From: Rhodocaloribacter litoris
GTDB lineage: Bacteria > Bacteroidota > Rhodothermia > Rhodothermales > ISCAR-4553
Reading direction: 5' to 3'
DNA length: 64,000 nt
Assembly (NCBI RefSeq): GCF_011682235.2
Contig: NZ_CP076718.1
Span: forward strand, 3,954,400 to 4,018,399
Positions 8,279 through 17,740 of the stretch are shown here, piece by piece. The translations under genes and the position numbers were made by a program. Position 1 is the stretch's first letter, and each line of letters opens with the position of its first letter. Below the pieces are notes generated by a model. The model saw only the letters and a program-made list of their open reading frames with translations. It was not told the DNA's origin and did not search any database.

Positions 8279-9610
8279 TCAGTCCAGCCGCAACGCGATG
8301 ACCTCGTCGAGGTGGGTGCGCAGCGGCTCGATCCGGATCTCGTCGATGACGTCGCGGGCGAAGGCCAGCAGCAGCACCTTGCGGGCCTGCTCCGCGGTCA
8401 GGCCGCGGGTGCGCAGGTAGAAGAGGGCCTCGCGGTCGAGCTGGCCCGTGGTGGCGCCGTGGCTGCACTTGACGTCGTCGGCGTAGATCTCCAGTTCCGG
8501 CTTCGAATACATCTGGGCCGTCTCGCTCAGGAGCACGCTCTTGTTCGACTGGTAGGCGTTGATCTGCTGCGCGTCCGGGCGGACGTACACCTTGCCGTTG
8601 AAGACGCCCGTGGCCTGGTCGTCCAGGATGCCCTTGAACAGCTCGTTGCTGAAGCAGCGGGGCCGGGCGTGGTCCACCAGGGTGTGGTTGTCGACGTGCA
8701 GCTTGCCCTTACCCAGGAACAGGCCCAGCAGGTGCGTCTCGCAGTTTTCGCCGTCGGGCAGGTAGCCGTGGTTGTTCCGGACGACGTCGCCGCTGAGCGT
8801 GATCGTGTTCGTCGACGCATAGCTGCCGGTTGCCTGGTAAAGGTGCCGCGTATCGACCTGGGAGGCGTTCGGGCCTTCGTCCTGGATCAGGTAGGTGTCC
8901 ACGTGGGCGTTCGGGCCGGTGTAGAGCTCCGTCACCCCGCTGGTGAACGTCCTCGTCCCGGAGAGGGCATGGCGGCTCTCGATCAGGTGCAGCCGGGCCC
9001 CTTCCTCGACGACGACGAGCTGGCGCGGCTGGAGGAACAGGGGCTCGTCCGTGCGGACCAGGCTGATCACGTGGACCGGCTTCTCGACGACGGTGCGGGC
9101 CGGCACGTGGATGAACAGCCCGTCGTGAACGAATGCCGTGTTCAGCGCGGTAAAGGCGTCTCCGGCGGGGTCGGCGTAGCGGCCGAAATGGCGGTTGAAG
9201 ACTTCGGCATGGGACTCGGCGGCCCCGGCCAGGCTCGTCACGGCGACGCCTTCCGGCAGGCCGTCGAGCGCGGAGAGGGCCGGCACGAACCGGCCGTTGA
9301 GGAGCACCACCCGGTAGGCGTCGAGGTCCGGGATCAGGAACGGCGCCAGTTCGTCGGGGTTCAGCGCGGCCTCCGGTGCCAGGCGCACCGCGTAGTCGCG
9401 CCGGAGCACGTCCGTGATGGGGGTGTATTTCCAGGCTTCTGCCTTGCGGGCCGGGAAGCCGAGCCGCTTGAAGTGGGCGATGGCCTCCTGCCGGAGCCGC
9501 TGCAGGTGCGGGTTGCTGCCGTTGAGGGTATGGCCTGCGTGTACCTCGAAGGCGGCCAGGAACCGGTCCTCCGGGCGGGCGGCGGTGTCTTTTTCGAGGG
9601 TCGTCAGCAT
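8279..9610 (-). CDS. sufD: Fe-S cluster assembly protein SufD
   Basis: A 443-residue SufBD-family protein, the partner of SufB in the SufBC2D scaffold. It has the right-handed beta-helix core and the C-terminal helical part with CSHGATTGQLDREALFYLRTRGL, shared by SufB and SufD, which contains the conserved Cys-Ser-His. The N-terminal third is more variable, as expected for SufD. It sits between sufC and sufS. The short gap upstream consists almost entirely of heptamer repeats, which end about 10 nt before the ATG. Confidence 0.94.
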   Translation of the reverse strand: MLTTLEKDTAARPEDRFLAAFEVHAGHTLNGSNPHLQRLRQEAIAHFKRLGFPARKAEAWKYTPITDVLRRDYAVRLAPEAALNPDELAPFLIPDLDAYRVVLLNGRFVPALSALDGLPEGVAVTSLAGAAESHAEVFNRHFGRYADPAGDAFTALNTAFVHDGLFIHVPARTVVEKPVHVISLVRTDEPLFLQPRQLVVVEEGARLHLIESRHALSGTRTFTSGVTELYTGPNAHVDTYLIQDEGPNASQVDTRHLYQATGSYASTNTITLSGDVVRNNHGYLPDGENCETHLLGLFLGKGKLHVDNHTLVDHARPRCFSNELFKGILDDQATGVFNGKVYVRPDAQQINAYQSNKSVLLSETAQMYSKPELEIYADDVKCSHGATTGQLDREALFYLRTRGLTAEQARKVLLLAFARDVIDEIRIEPLRTHLDEVIALRLD

Positions 9611-9620
9611 AAATTCTATA

Positions 9621-9673
9621 GCGTTACGCGTTGGGCGTTAAACGTTGAACGTTGAACGTTAAACGTTGGACGT

Positions 9674-9676
<3 letters not shown>
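9621..9676. repeat. Heptamer tandem repeat between sufC and sufD
   Basis: Eight consecutive 7-bp units related to ACGTTGA: GCGTTAC, GCGTTGG, GCGTTAA, ACGTTGA (twice), ACGTTAA, ACGTTGG and ACGTTTA. The last unit overlaps the sufC TAA stop codon (9674-9676). The array fills the sufC-sufD gap and is closely related in sequence to the array at 44475. It looks like the short tandemly repeated heptanucleotide elements known from cyanobacteria and some other bacteria. Confidence 0.85.
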
Positions 9677-10432
<756 letters not shown>

Positions 10433-10486
10433 CTCGTTTTCCGTACGTTTGGAGGGGTTGTTCGGTGAAAACAGGGCGACGGCCGA

Positions 10487-11947
10487 TCAGCCGACGGAGC
10501 CTTCGAGCTCGATGTCGAGCAGCTTGCGGGCTTCGACGGCGAACTCCATCGGGAGCTGGGCCAGGATCTCCTGGCAGAAGCCGTTGACGATCAGCTTGAT
10601 GGCGTCCTGTTCGCTGATGCCGCGCTGCTGGCAGTAGAAGATCTGGTCCTCGCCGACCTTCGAGGTCGTGGCTTCATGCTCGACCTGGGCCGTCGGGTTG
10701 TGGATCTCGAGATAGGGGAAGGTGTGGGCGCCGCAGGTGGAGCCGAGCAGCATCGAGTCGCACTGCGAGAAGTTGCGGGCGTGGTCGGCGTTGCGGTTCA
10801 CCTTCACCAGGCCGCGGTAGCTGTTGTTCGAGAAGCCGGCCGAGATGCCCTTCGAGATGATCGTGCTCCGGGTGTGCTTGCCCAGATGGATCATCTTCGT
10901 GCCGGTGTCGGCCTGCTGGTGGCCTTTCGTGAAGGCCACCGAGTAGAACTCGCCGACGGCGTGGTCGCCCTTGAGGATGACGCTCGGGTACTTCCACGTG
11001 ATGGCCGAGCCGGTCTCGAGCTGCGTCCACGAGATCTTCGACCGCTCGCCGGCGCAGATGCCGCGTTTGGTGACGAAGTTATAGACGCCGCCCCGGCCCT
11101 TGCGGTCGCCGGGGTACCAGTTCTGGATGGTCGAGTACTTGACCTCGGCGTCGCGGTGCGCGATGATCTCGACGACGGCCGCGTGGAGCTGGTGCTCGTC
11201 GCGCATGGGCGCGGTGCAGCCTTCGAGGTAGCTCACGTAGGCGCCTTCTTCGGCGATGATGAGCGTGCGCTCGAACTGCCCGGTGCCCGCCTCGTTGATG
11301 CGGAAGTAGGTGGAGAGCTCCATCGGGCAACGCACGCCCTTCGGGATGTAGCAGAAGGACCCGTCGGAGAAGACGGCCGAGTTGAGGGCGGCGTAGAAGT
11401 TGTCCGTGTAGGGCACGACCGAGCCCATGTACTTGCGCACCAGTTCGGGGTGCTTCTGCACGGCCTCGCCGAAGGAGCAGAAGATGATGCCGAGCTTTTC
11501 GAGCTCCTCTTTGAAGGTGGTGGCCACCGAGACGCTGTCCATGACCACGTCGACGGCCACCCCGGCCAGGCGCTTCTGCTCTTCGAGCGGGATCCCCAGC
11601 CGGTTGAACGTCTCGATGATCTCGGGATCGACCTCGTCGAGGCTGTTGTACTTCGGCCGCCGTTTCGGGGCGGCGTAGTAGCTGATGGCCTGGAAGTCGA
11701 TGTCCGGATACCTGAGGTGCGCCCAGCGGGGATAGGCCGCCTTCTGCTGGAGCGACTGCCAGTGGCGGAAGGCCCGGAGCCGCCATTCGAGCATCCATTC
11801 GGGCTCTTCCTTCCGGGCCGAGATGAAGCGGATGATGTCTTCGTTGAGCCCGCGCGGTGCCAGCTCGGCTTCGATCGGCGTCACAAAGCCGTAGGCATAC
11901 TCGCGCTCGGCCACTTCCTGGAGGAAATCGGTTTCCGTGTTGCTCAT
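10487..11947 (-). CDS. sufB: Fe-S cluster assembly scaffold SufB
   Basis: A 486-residue core scaffold protein on which the cluster is built. The start is the ATG at 11947 giving [12 protein letters not shown]; a longer frame from 11992 adds 15 residues unlike SufB. Family blocks are easy to see: [23 protein letters not shown], the tract with [12 protein letters not shown], and the C-terminal [20 protein letters not shown], which contains a cysteine placed where cluster assembly occurs. It is the first gene of the suf operon and has a promoter candidate about 160 bp upstream. Confidence 0.96.
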   Translation of the reverse strand: MSNTETDFLQEVAEREYAYGFVTPIEAELAPRGLNEDIIRFISARKEEPEWMLEWRLRAFRHWQSLQQKAAYPRWAHLRYPDIDFQAISYYAAPKRRPKYNSLDEVDPEIIETFNRLGIPLEEQKRLAGVAVDVVMDSVSVATTFKEELEKLGIIFCSFGEAVQKHPELVRKYMGSVVPYTDNFYAALNSAVFSDGSFCYIPKGVRCPMELSTYFRINEAGTGQFERTLIIAEEGAYVSYLEGCTAPMRDEHQLHAAVVEIIAHRDAEVKYSTIQNWYPGDRKGRGGVYNFVTKRGICAGERSKISWTQLETGSAITWKYPSVILKGDHAVGEFYSVAFTKGHQQADTGTKMIHLGKHTRSTIISKGISAGFSNNSYRGLVKVNRNADHARNFSQCDSMLLGSTCGAHTFPYLEIHNPTAQVEHEATTSKVGEDQIFYCQQRGISEQDAIKLIVNGFCQEILAQLPMEFAVEARKLLDIELEGSVG

Positions 11948-12106
11948 GGTGCAGGGCTGGGTTTGAAGGAGAAAGACCGTGCCCGCGAGCACCGGCCTGT
12001 TTTATCTGGACTTAGTCTAGCAAAGCAAGTACGGTGCCGCGCTTTCCCGGGGACGGCAGGGGGGAAAAGGCGTTCCACAACGACAACCTGTTAACTTCCG
12101 TTGACG

Positions 12107-12138
12107 CAAAGATAACGATCGTTTACGCCGGAAGGCAA
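12107..12138 (-). promoter_or_regulatory. Candidate promoter of the suf operon
   Basis: On the minus strand TTGCCT (12138-12133), an 18-bp spacer, then TATCTTTG (12114-12107), a match to the Bacteroidota TAnnTTTG downstream box. This would give a transcript start near 12100 and a leader of about 150 nt before sufB. No IscR- or SufR-like operator was recognised beside it. Confidence 0.5.
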
Positions 12139-12284
12139 TGTCAACGACCGATTACAGCACGCCCGCCACGCCTTTCCGTTCCCTTCTTAACGCGACTTTA
12201 ACGCGGAAACACCGGCCGGGGCCGCGGGTATGCATGCCTCGGAGCCACCGGCCCCACCGCTGTCGAAAAACCGTCTCGCATCCT

Positions 12285-12617
12285 ATGGAAATCACCATCA
12301 CCGACCGTGCCCGGACCAGGATCCGGGACGTCGCCCGCAACGAGGGCGTCGACCTGGGCACGACGTACCTCCGCATCGCCGTCGTGCCGGGGGGATGCTC
12401 GGGGCTGACGTACGACCTGGGCTGGGATACCACCCGGCAGGAGACCGATCACTACGCCGAGGTCGACGGTGTGCGCGTGCTCATCGATCGGAAAAGCTTG
12501 CTCTACCTCGAAGGCTCCGAGCTGGATTTCACCGACGGGCTCGAAGGCAAGGGATTTCACTTCATTAACCCGCAGGCCATCCGCACGTGCGCCTGCGGCG
12601 AGTCCTTCGGGCTTTGA
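12285..12617 (+). CDS. sufA: A-type Fe-S carrier protein (HesB/IscA/SufA family)
   Basis: A 110-residue A-type carrier that receives clusters from SufBCD and delivers them to apoproteins. The three conserved cysteines are present: Cys38 in PGGCSGL and Cys102/Cys104 in the C-terminal TCACGES. ATG 12285 starts the domain directly (MEITITDRARTRIR). The upstream in-frame extension from 12138 is Arg/Pro-rich and unlike the family. The gene is divergent from sufBCDSE across about 340 bp, so the two are probably co-regulated. SufA, IscA and ErpA cannot be told apart surely by sequence; the symbol rests on context. Confidence 0.88.
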   Translation: MEITITDRARTRIRDVARNEGVDLGTTYLRIAVVPGGCSGLTYDLGWDTTRQETDHYAEVDGVRVLIDRKSLLYLEGSELDFTDGLEGKGFHFINPQAIRTCACGESFGL

Positions 12618-12656
12618 GGACTTCCCGCGGCCGGCGGTTTCACGGATCCGGGCCGC

Positions 12657-13124
12657 TCAGGCCTGTTTTTGCTCCCGGTGGATCGGCATGAGGAGGACGG
12701 GGCGGGTTGCGTGCTCCACCACGTCGCGCGTCACGCTGCCCAGCAGCAACCGCTCCAGTCGCCCGTGATGGCGTTTGCCCAGCACGATCAGGTCCACCGC
12801 CTCCGCTTCGGCTTCGTCCAGGATGGTGGCGGCCGGCTCCCCTTTGCGCAGCGCGGCCCGCACCGGCCGGCTGAAACGCTCGACGAGGAACGCGTGGAAC
12901 TCGTGCTCCTCGGCCCGTTCGATGTTTTCCTGCACCGCGGGGTCGTAGACCACGTACGACAGATCACCGAAGCCCGACATGGGGTCGATCGGGAGGGGTG
13001 TGGCGGGCGCAGTGGCAAAGACGTGCAGGACGAGCAGCTCGGCTTCGAGGCGCGTGGACAGCGTTTCGACGGCCCGGGTGACCTCGACCGGCTCTTCCAG
13101 GTCGACGGCGAAGAGGATCTTCAT
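12657..13124 (-). CDS. Universal stress protein (UspA family)
   Basis: A 155-residue single-domain Usp. It begins MKILFAVDLEEPVEV and ends with the nucleotide-binding signature: a glycine in LGKRHHGRLERLLLGSVTRDV, matching G-2X-G-9X-G-S/T apart from a His at the second position, then ARPVLLMP-like TRPVLLMP. Such proteins bind ATP or related nucleotides and support stress survival. It is convergent with the A-type carrier gene, and only about 40 bp separate the stop codons. The 222 bp upstream, shared with the divergent serine hydrolase gene, shows no clear promoter. Confidence 0.87.
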   Translation of the reverse strand: MKILFAVDLEEPVEVTRAVETLSTRLEAELLVLHVFATAPATPLPIDPMSGFGDLSYVVYDPAVQENIERAEEHEFHAFLVERFSRPVRAALRKGEPAATILDEAEAEAVDLIVLGKRHHGRLERLLLGSVTRDVVEHATRPVLLMPIHREQKQA

Positions 13125-13346
13125 GGGCGGGGTGGAAAAGGCCGCATGACGCGGCGTACGTGGGCGGTTCCGGTGCGAGCACATGATACGACGCGGCGCT
13201 GCCGACCTCAACAGCCGGCCGGGTGGTTCGATCCGGAAAAGGCTTGCATACCGGCCGCGTCGTGCTTTTTTTCCGGGAAAGTCGCCCCCTGCTGATCCCC
13301 TCACGGCATCCCGTTTTTTCCACCCCACCCAGACGGACGGCACGAC

Positions 13347-14519
13347 ATGATCCACGGTTATCGCGGGCGGTGGCTCGGCGCTCTCCTGTTCTTCCCGCTC
13401 CTGGTGCATCCGGGCCTTGCCCAGGATGTGACGTATTTCCCCGGTCCCGGCGACGACTGGGAGCGGCGCCCGCCCGAGGCCGTCGGCATGGATCCGGCCC
13501 GCGTGGACTCGGCCGTGGCTTTTGCGCTGGCCGGCGAAAGCCCCGACCCGCGTGACCTGGCCGAGATGATTGCGCTCAGCTTCGCCCGCGAACCGTACAA
13601 CGACATCATTGGCCCGACGAAGCCGCGCGGCGGGCCGGCGGGGCTCATCCTGCGCCACGGCTACCTTGTCGCCGAATGGGGCGATACCCGCCGCGTCGAC
13701 ATGACCTTCAGCGTCACGAAAAGCTTTCTCTCGACGGTCGTCGGGCTGGCCTTCGACCGGGGGCTCATCCGCCGCCTCGACGACCCCGTGCGCGCGTACG
13801 TGCCCACCGGCCACTTCGATTCGCCCCACAACGCGAAGATCACCTGGGACCATCTTCTCCGGCAAACGAGCGCATGGGAGGGCACGCTCTGGGGCAAACC
13901 CGACTGGGCGGACCGTCCCGTTGGCGACGATCCGAACGCCTGGCCGCACCGGCCGCTGCCCGAGCCGGGGACGGTCTGGAAATACAACGACGTGCGCGTC
14001 AACGTGCTGGCGCTGGCGGTGCTGCACGTCTGGCGTCGCCCGTTGCCGGTGGTGCTGCGGGAGCTTGTCATGGATCCCATCGGTGCCTCGAACACCTGGC
14101 GGTGGGAGGGCTACGAAAATTCCTGGGTGACGCTCGACGGCCTGCGCGTCCAGTCGGTCAGCGGTGGTGGACACTGGGGCGGCGGTATGTTCATCAGCGC
14201 CCGCGACATGGCCCGCTTCGGCTACCTCACCCTCCGGCGCGGCCGCTGGGGCGAGCAGATCATCTTCTCCGAACGGTGGTACGACCTGGCCACCACCCCG
14301 ACCGGTCCCAACCCCGGCTACGGTTTCATGAACTGGTTCCTCAACACGGACCGGCAACTGCTGCCGTCCGCCCCCGAGACGGCCTTCGCCCACCTGGGTG
14401 CCGGAACGAACATGGTCTACGTCGATCCCGAGCACGACCTGGTCGTCGTGGCCCGGTGGCTCCGGCGCGACCGGCTCGACGGCCTCGTGCAGCGTGTGCT
14501 GGCGGCTGTGCAGGAGTAG
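13347..14519 (+). CDS. Secreted serine hydrolase, beta-lactamase/PBP4-like fold
   Basis: A 390-residue protein with a signal peptide (residues 1-26, cleavage near GLAQD). The serine beta-lactamase-like domain has the SxxK motif SVTK (Ser122, Lys125) and the tyrosine motif YND (Tyr212). The third motif is HLGAG near 353 rather than KTG, as is common in the class C-like esterase and peptidase branch (Pfam Beta-lactamase). It likely acts in the periplasm or outside the cell. Substrate specificity cannot be inferred; a resistance role is not indicated. It stands alone between two short intergenic gaps. Confidence 0.82.
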   Translation: MIHGYRGRWLGALLFFPLLVHPGLAQDVTYFPGPGDDWERRPPEAVGMDPARVDSAVAFALAGESPDPRDLAEMIALSFAREPYNDIIGPTKPRGGPAGLILRHGYLVAEWGDTRRVDMTFSVTKSFLSTVVGLAFDRGLIRRLDDPVRAYVPTGHFDSPHNAKITWDHLLRQTSAWEGTLWGKPDWADRPVGDDPNAWPHRPLPEPGTVWKYNDVRVNVLALAVLHVWRRPLPVVLRELVMDPIGASNTWRWEGYENSWVTLDGLRVQSVSGGGHWGGGMFISARDMARFGYLTLRRGRWGEQIIFSERWYDLATTPTGPNPGYGFMNWFLNTDRQLLPSAPETAFAHLGAGTNMVYVDPEHDLVVVARWLRRDRLDGLVQRVLAAVQE

Positions 14520-14594
14520 GGGCCGGATGGGCGTTCGTCTTCGTTCCCGCCGTCTCCGTATATTGAGGCGATCCGTGAACCATCCCGTGCGTCC

Positions 14595-15791
14595 ATGAGC
14601 GAGCCAGACCGGGCCGGGCACCTGCTGGCCGAGGCGCTGCTCCGCGCCACCGTCGGGGCGTTTGCGAAAGCGATGTGGCGGCCGGTGCTCGTCAACCCGG
14701 AGGCCCTGCCGGCGCGCGGGCCGTGCTTTTTCTACGGCAACCACTCGAACATGCTCGATGCGTTCGTGCTGAACGCCTTCACCCGGTTCGGGCAGTGCAC
14801 GGCCGGGGTGATGACGCGCGAGCGGTTCCGGGGCGGGCTGGCCACCTGGGCCTTCCGGCGCATCGGGCTGCTGCCGACGCAGAAGCGGCTGGCCGAGCCG
14901 CCCCTCATCCGGGGCGTCTACCGGCTCCTCGAGGCCGGGCGGGCGGTGGTCATCTACCCCGAGGGCGGGCAGCGCTGGACCGGCCGGCCGATGCCGTGGA
15001 TCGAGGCAACGGCCAAGCTGTTCGTCCGCTGCGGCGTACCCGTCTACCCCGTCCGCACGCACGGCTCGTACCTGGGCTGGCCCCGCTGGGCGGACCACCC
15101 GCGCCCGGCCCGCCTGTTCGTCGAGATCCTCCCCCCGCTCACGTTCGACCGGGCGACACCGCTGGACGAGGCGCTGGCGCGGCTCCGGGCGCCCATCGCC
15201 GCGCACGACGACGCCGTCTTCCCGCCCGAGAGCCGCCCGCGCCGCGCCTACCGCCCGGCCGCCGGCCTCCACCGCCTCCTCTACCGCGACCCCGACACGG
15301 GCACGTACGGCGGCCTGTCCTCGCCCGACGGCACCCACGTCGTCAACCGCGCCGGCACGCTCCGCCTCCGCATGCTCTCGGACAGCACCCTCGTCGACGA
15401 GCGCACGGGCGCACGCCACACCACCGGCGACCTCTACGAGCGCATCCGCGCCCTCCCGCTCGAGAAGGACCGTGACGGCGCCCTGCTCCGCGACCGGGTC
15501 GCGCTCCACACCGAGCGAGCGTATCCTCACCTCGTGCCCCACGGCACCGTGACGGCCACCCTCTACGACGACGCCCTCCGCCTCGAAGGCCCGGACGTGC
15601 GCCGCACCGTCCCGCTCGAAGCGCTCCGCTATGCCGACATCGAGCGGAACTACAAGCTCCAGCTTACCTTCTCCGACGAGATGCTCCAGCTCGGCTTCAC
15701 GGGGGCGGGGAGCGCCCTGGCCTGGCTCGACGCCCTGGCCCGCCTCCGCCCCGACGTCACCGCCACCGTCACCGAACGCGCCGCCGCATGA
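14595..15791 (+). CDS. PlsC-like acyltransferase with an extra C-terminal domain
   Basis: A 398-residue protein. Residues about 25-200 form a PlsC/LPLAT acyltransferase domain with the catalytic NHSNMLD (His50, Asp55) and the acceptor-site motif PEGGQR (122-127). Such enzymes transfer acyl groups to lysophosphatidic acid or related acceptors at the inner membrane. Residues about 220-398 form a second region I do not recognise; it is rich in short beta-type stretches such as THVVNRAGTLRLRML and may be a lipid- or protein-binding module. The stop codon overlaps the next start (ATGA at 15788), so the symporter gene is translationally coupled. A TATATTG hexamer-plus-G occurs 35 bp upstream of the ATG. 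Confidence 0.8.
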   Translation: MSEPDRAGHLLAEALLRATVGAFAKAMWRPVLVNPEALPARGPCFFYGNHSNMLDAFVLNAFTRFGQCTAGVMTRERFRGGLATWAFRRIGLLPTQKRLAEPPLIRGVYRLLEAGRAVVIYPEGGQRWTGRPMPWIEATAKLFVRCGVPVYPVRTHGSYLGWPRWADHPRPARLFVEILPPLTFDRATPLDEALARLRAPIAAHDDAVFPPESRPRRAYRPAAGLHRLLYRDPDTGTYGGLSSPDGTHVVNRAGTLRLRMLSDSTLVDERTGARHTTGDLYERIRALPLEKDRDGALLRDRVALHTERAYPHLVPHGTVTATLYDDALRLEGPDVRRTVPLEALRYADIERNYKLQLTFSDEMLQLGFTGAGSALAWLDALARLRPDVTATVTERAAA

Positions 15792-17179
15792 CCGCCTGGA
15801 CGCACGCCCTGACCCTCGGCCAGTTTATGTTCGACGTCGCCGTCGTGGGCGGGCTGCTCCTCGCCGGCGTGGCCCTGCGCCGGTACGTCGCCTTCTTCCA
15901 GCGCTACCTCATCCCGGCCAACCTGATCGCCGGGTTCGCGGGCCTCATTCTCGGCCCGGAGCTGCTGGGCTGGCTCGACTTCTCGCTCGAGCGGATGGGC
16001 GTCTACGTCTACCACCTGCTGGCCCTCACCTTCATCGGCGTGGGGCTCCAGGGGGGGATGGAGAAGCATTCGCGGGGGGCGCTCCACCTGGGGTTCATCC
16101 AGATCATGACGTTCCTGCTGCAGGCGCTCGTCGGGTTGGCGGTGGTGCTGGGGATGGTCTACCTGGTCGATCCCGACCTGGTGCCGGCGGCCGGGATGCT
16201 CCTGCCGCTGGGTTTCGGGATGGGGCCCGGCATCGCCTATACCATCGGGCAGTCGTGGGAGGCGTACGGCTTCCCCGAGGGCGGGGCCATCGGGCTGACG
16301 GTGGCGGCCATCGGCTTCCTCGTGGCCTACTTCACCGGCATCGCCCTGGTGCGCCGGGGCATCCGGCGCGGGCACGCCGCCCTGGTGCGCGAGGCCGACA
16401 CGCTCGACGCCGCCACGCGCACGGGCGTGGTGCAAGACCAACCGCCCGTGGCCGCCCGCCTGACGTTCATGCCGGGCGCCGTCGAGCCGCTGACGGTGCA
16501 CCTGGCGCTGATCGCCGTCCTCTACCTGGGCACCTACGGCCTGACGCGGCTGCTGGCCGCCGGGCTGACGGCCGCCGGGCTGGCCCACGAGGTGCCCACG
16601 CTGTGGTCGTTCCACTTCATCCTGGCCAACCTGCTGGCCTTCGGGCTGCGCCGCCTGATGCGCCGCCACCGCGTGGACCACGTCCTCGACGAGGGCTTCC
16701 TCCACCGCATCACCGGGGTGCTGTGCGACTTCCTCATCGCCGCCTCCATCATGGCCATCAGCCTGCGCATCGCCTGGGACTACCTCGGCCCCATCCTGCT
16801 GATGTGCGCCGTGGGCACGCTCGTCACGTACGCCGCGATCAAGTACGTCGCCCAGCGCGTCTTTTCCGACTACCCGTTCGAGCGGTTCGTGGGCATCTAC
16901 GGCGAGATGACGGGCACCATCAGCTCGGGCCTGGCGCTGGTGCGCGTGGCCGACCCGGAGCTGGCCTCGCCCGTGGCGCAGGATCTGGTCCTGAGCAGCG
17001 GCATCGCCCTGGCCTTTGGCTTCCCGCTCCTCGTCGTCATCAACCTGCCGTTCACGGCCTTCGGCGGCGCCCTCACGGGCTACGGCGTCGTCGCCGGGAT
17101 CGTGCTGGCCTACCTGGCCTTCGTCTTCCTGCTCTGGCGCCGCTTCGGCCTGCGCCGCGAAAAGGTGATGTCGTTCTGA
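15788..17179 (+). CDS. Sodium/glutamate symporter family transporter (GltS-like)
   Basis: A 463-residue integral membrane protein with about eleven hydrophobic segments in two halves, each opening with the pattern of a GltS-type inverted repeat. The first half has RYLIPANLIAGFAGLILG and a re-entrant-like GFGMGPGIAYTIG. The second has GEMTGTISSGLALVRVADPE. These glycine/serine-rich loops are where GltS binds sodium and substrate. A dicarboxylate or amino-acid substrate is likely, but glutamate itself is not proven. It is translationally coupled to the preceding acyltransferase gene through a 4-bp overlap. Confidence 0.82.
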   Translation: MTAWTHALTLGQFMFDVAVVGGLLLAGVALRRYVAFFQRYLIPANLIAGFAGLILGPELLGWLDFSLERMGVYVYHLLALTFIGVGLQGGMEKHSRGALHLGFIQIMTFLLQALVGLAVVLGMVYLVDPDLVPAAGMLLPLGFGMGPGIAYTIGQSWEAYGFPEGGAIGLTVAAIGFLVAYFTGIALVRRGIRRGHAALVREADTLDAATRTGVVQDQPPVAARLTFMPGAVEPLTVHLALIAVLYLGTYGLTRLLAAGLTAAGLAHEVPTLWSFHFILANLLAFGLRRLMRRHRVDHVLDEGFLHRITGVLCDFLIAASIMAISLRIAWDYLGPILLMCAVGTLVTYAAIKYVAQRVFSDYPFERFVGIYGEMTGTISSGLALVRVADPELASPVAQDLVLSSGIALAFGFPLLVVINLPFTAFGGALTGYGVVAGIVLAYLAFVFLLWRRFGLRREKVMSF

Positions 17180-17322
17180 CTTGTTGGCGTCTGCGGGGGG
17201 ATGCCTATCCTGCCGGCCCAGCAGTCTGTACCGGCGGCAGGGCGGGAGGATTTCCTCGGAGAAAATCCGTATACTCCGGCGCGTCTGTCGTTATTGTTGA
17301 ACCGTTGAACCGGAGATAGACC

Positions 17323-17424
17323 ATGGGGAAAGGAGACAAGCGCACGCGGCGCGGTAAGATCTGGCGGGGTACGTTCGGGAAGGCACGCCCGAAGAAAGGC
17401 AAGAAAAAGCGCCGGAGCCGATGA
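17323..17424 (+). CDS. 30S ribosomal protein THX (bTHX)
   Basis: A 33-residue, very basic protein reading [20 protein letters not shown], then [13 protein letters not shown]. It matches the small-subunit protein THX of Thermus thermophilus nearly residue for residue over the first 20 positions ([20 protein letters not shown] from memory). In Thermus, THX sits in the 30S head and stabilises 16S rRNA. The gene is preceded by a short GTTGAACC direct duplication (17296-17311) and a TATACT hexamer about 50 bp upstream. It is a short single gene, easy to miss. Confidence 0.92.
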   Translation: MGKGDKRTRRGKIWRGTFGKARPKKGKKKRRSR

Positions 17425-17740
17425 CCGTGGCCTGCCGCACGGTGGAATCCCTTCGTTGAGCTGCCGTGCGGTGTGGAAGGAGAAAGGCCCTTCGAGCCGG
17501 CCGGCGGGGATCCTTTCGGAGAGAGGGGAGACGCCGGCCGGTTGTCGTTCTGTGCGTCGCCGGCGCCGCGGGCGGACGGCGTGTGCGCACCACGCGTGAG
17601 ACATCGGCCGCCGGACCGGGCAGCCTTGCCGGTGAGGTGCCGTTGCCGCGCGTCTTGCCTTAAAGGCTGGAATCGGGTACTATGGAGAGCTCCTTCGCGG
17701 AACGTTTTCCCACCACCCACCAACCGGCGGAGGTAAGGTC
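17425..17740. other. Intergenic region with a hairpin after the THX gene
   Basis: A 316-bp gap. CCGCACGG (17435-17442) and CCGTGCGG (17464-17471) can pair around a 21-nt loop shortly after the THX stop codon, a weak terminator candidate without a T-run. The rest should include the promoter of the next gene; I see no further gene or clear signal. Confidence 0.35.

Noticed and set aside
12000-12028. TTGCTT/ATAAAA as a second promoter for sufB
   Set aside because: It fits a loose -35/-10 with 17-bp spacing but is weaker than the TATCTTTG candidate at 12107.
12657-15542. A 961-codon minus-strand frame covering the serine hydrolase and part of the acyltransferase
   Set aside because: Only its last 155 residues are a real gene (the universal stress protein). 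The rest is antisense to genes with catalytic motifs.
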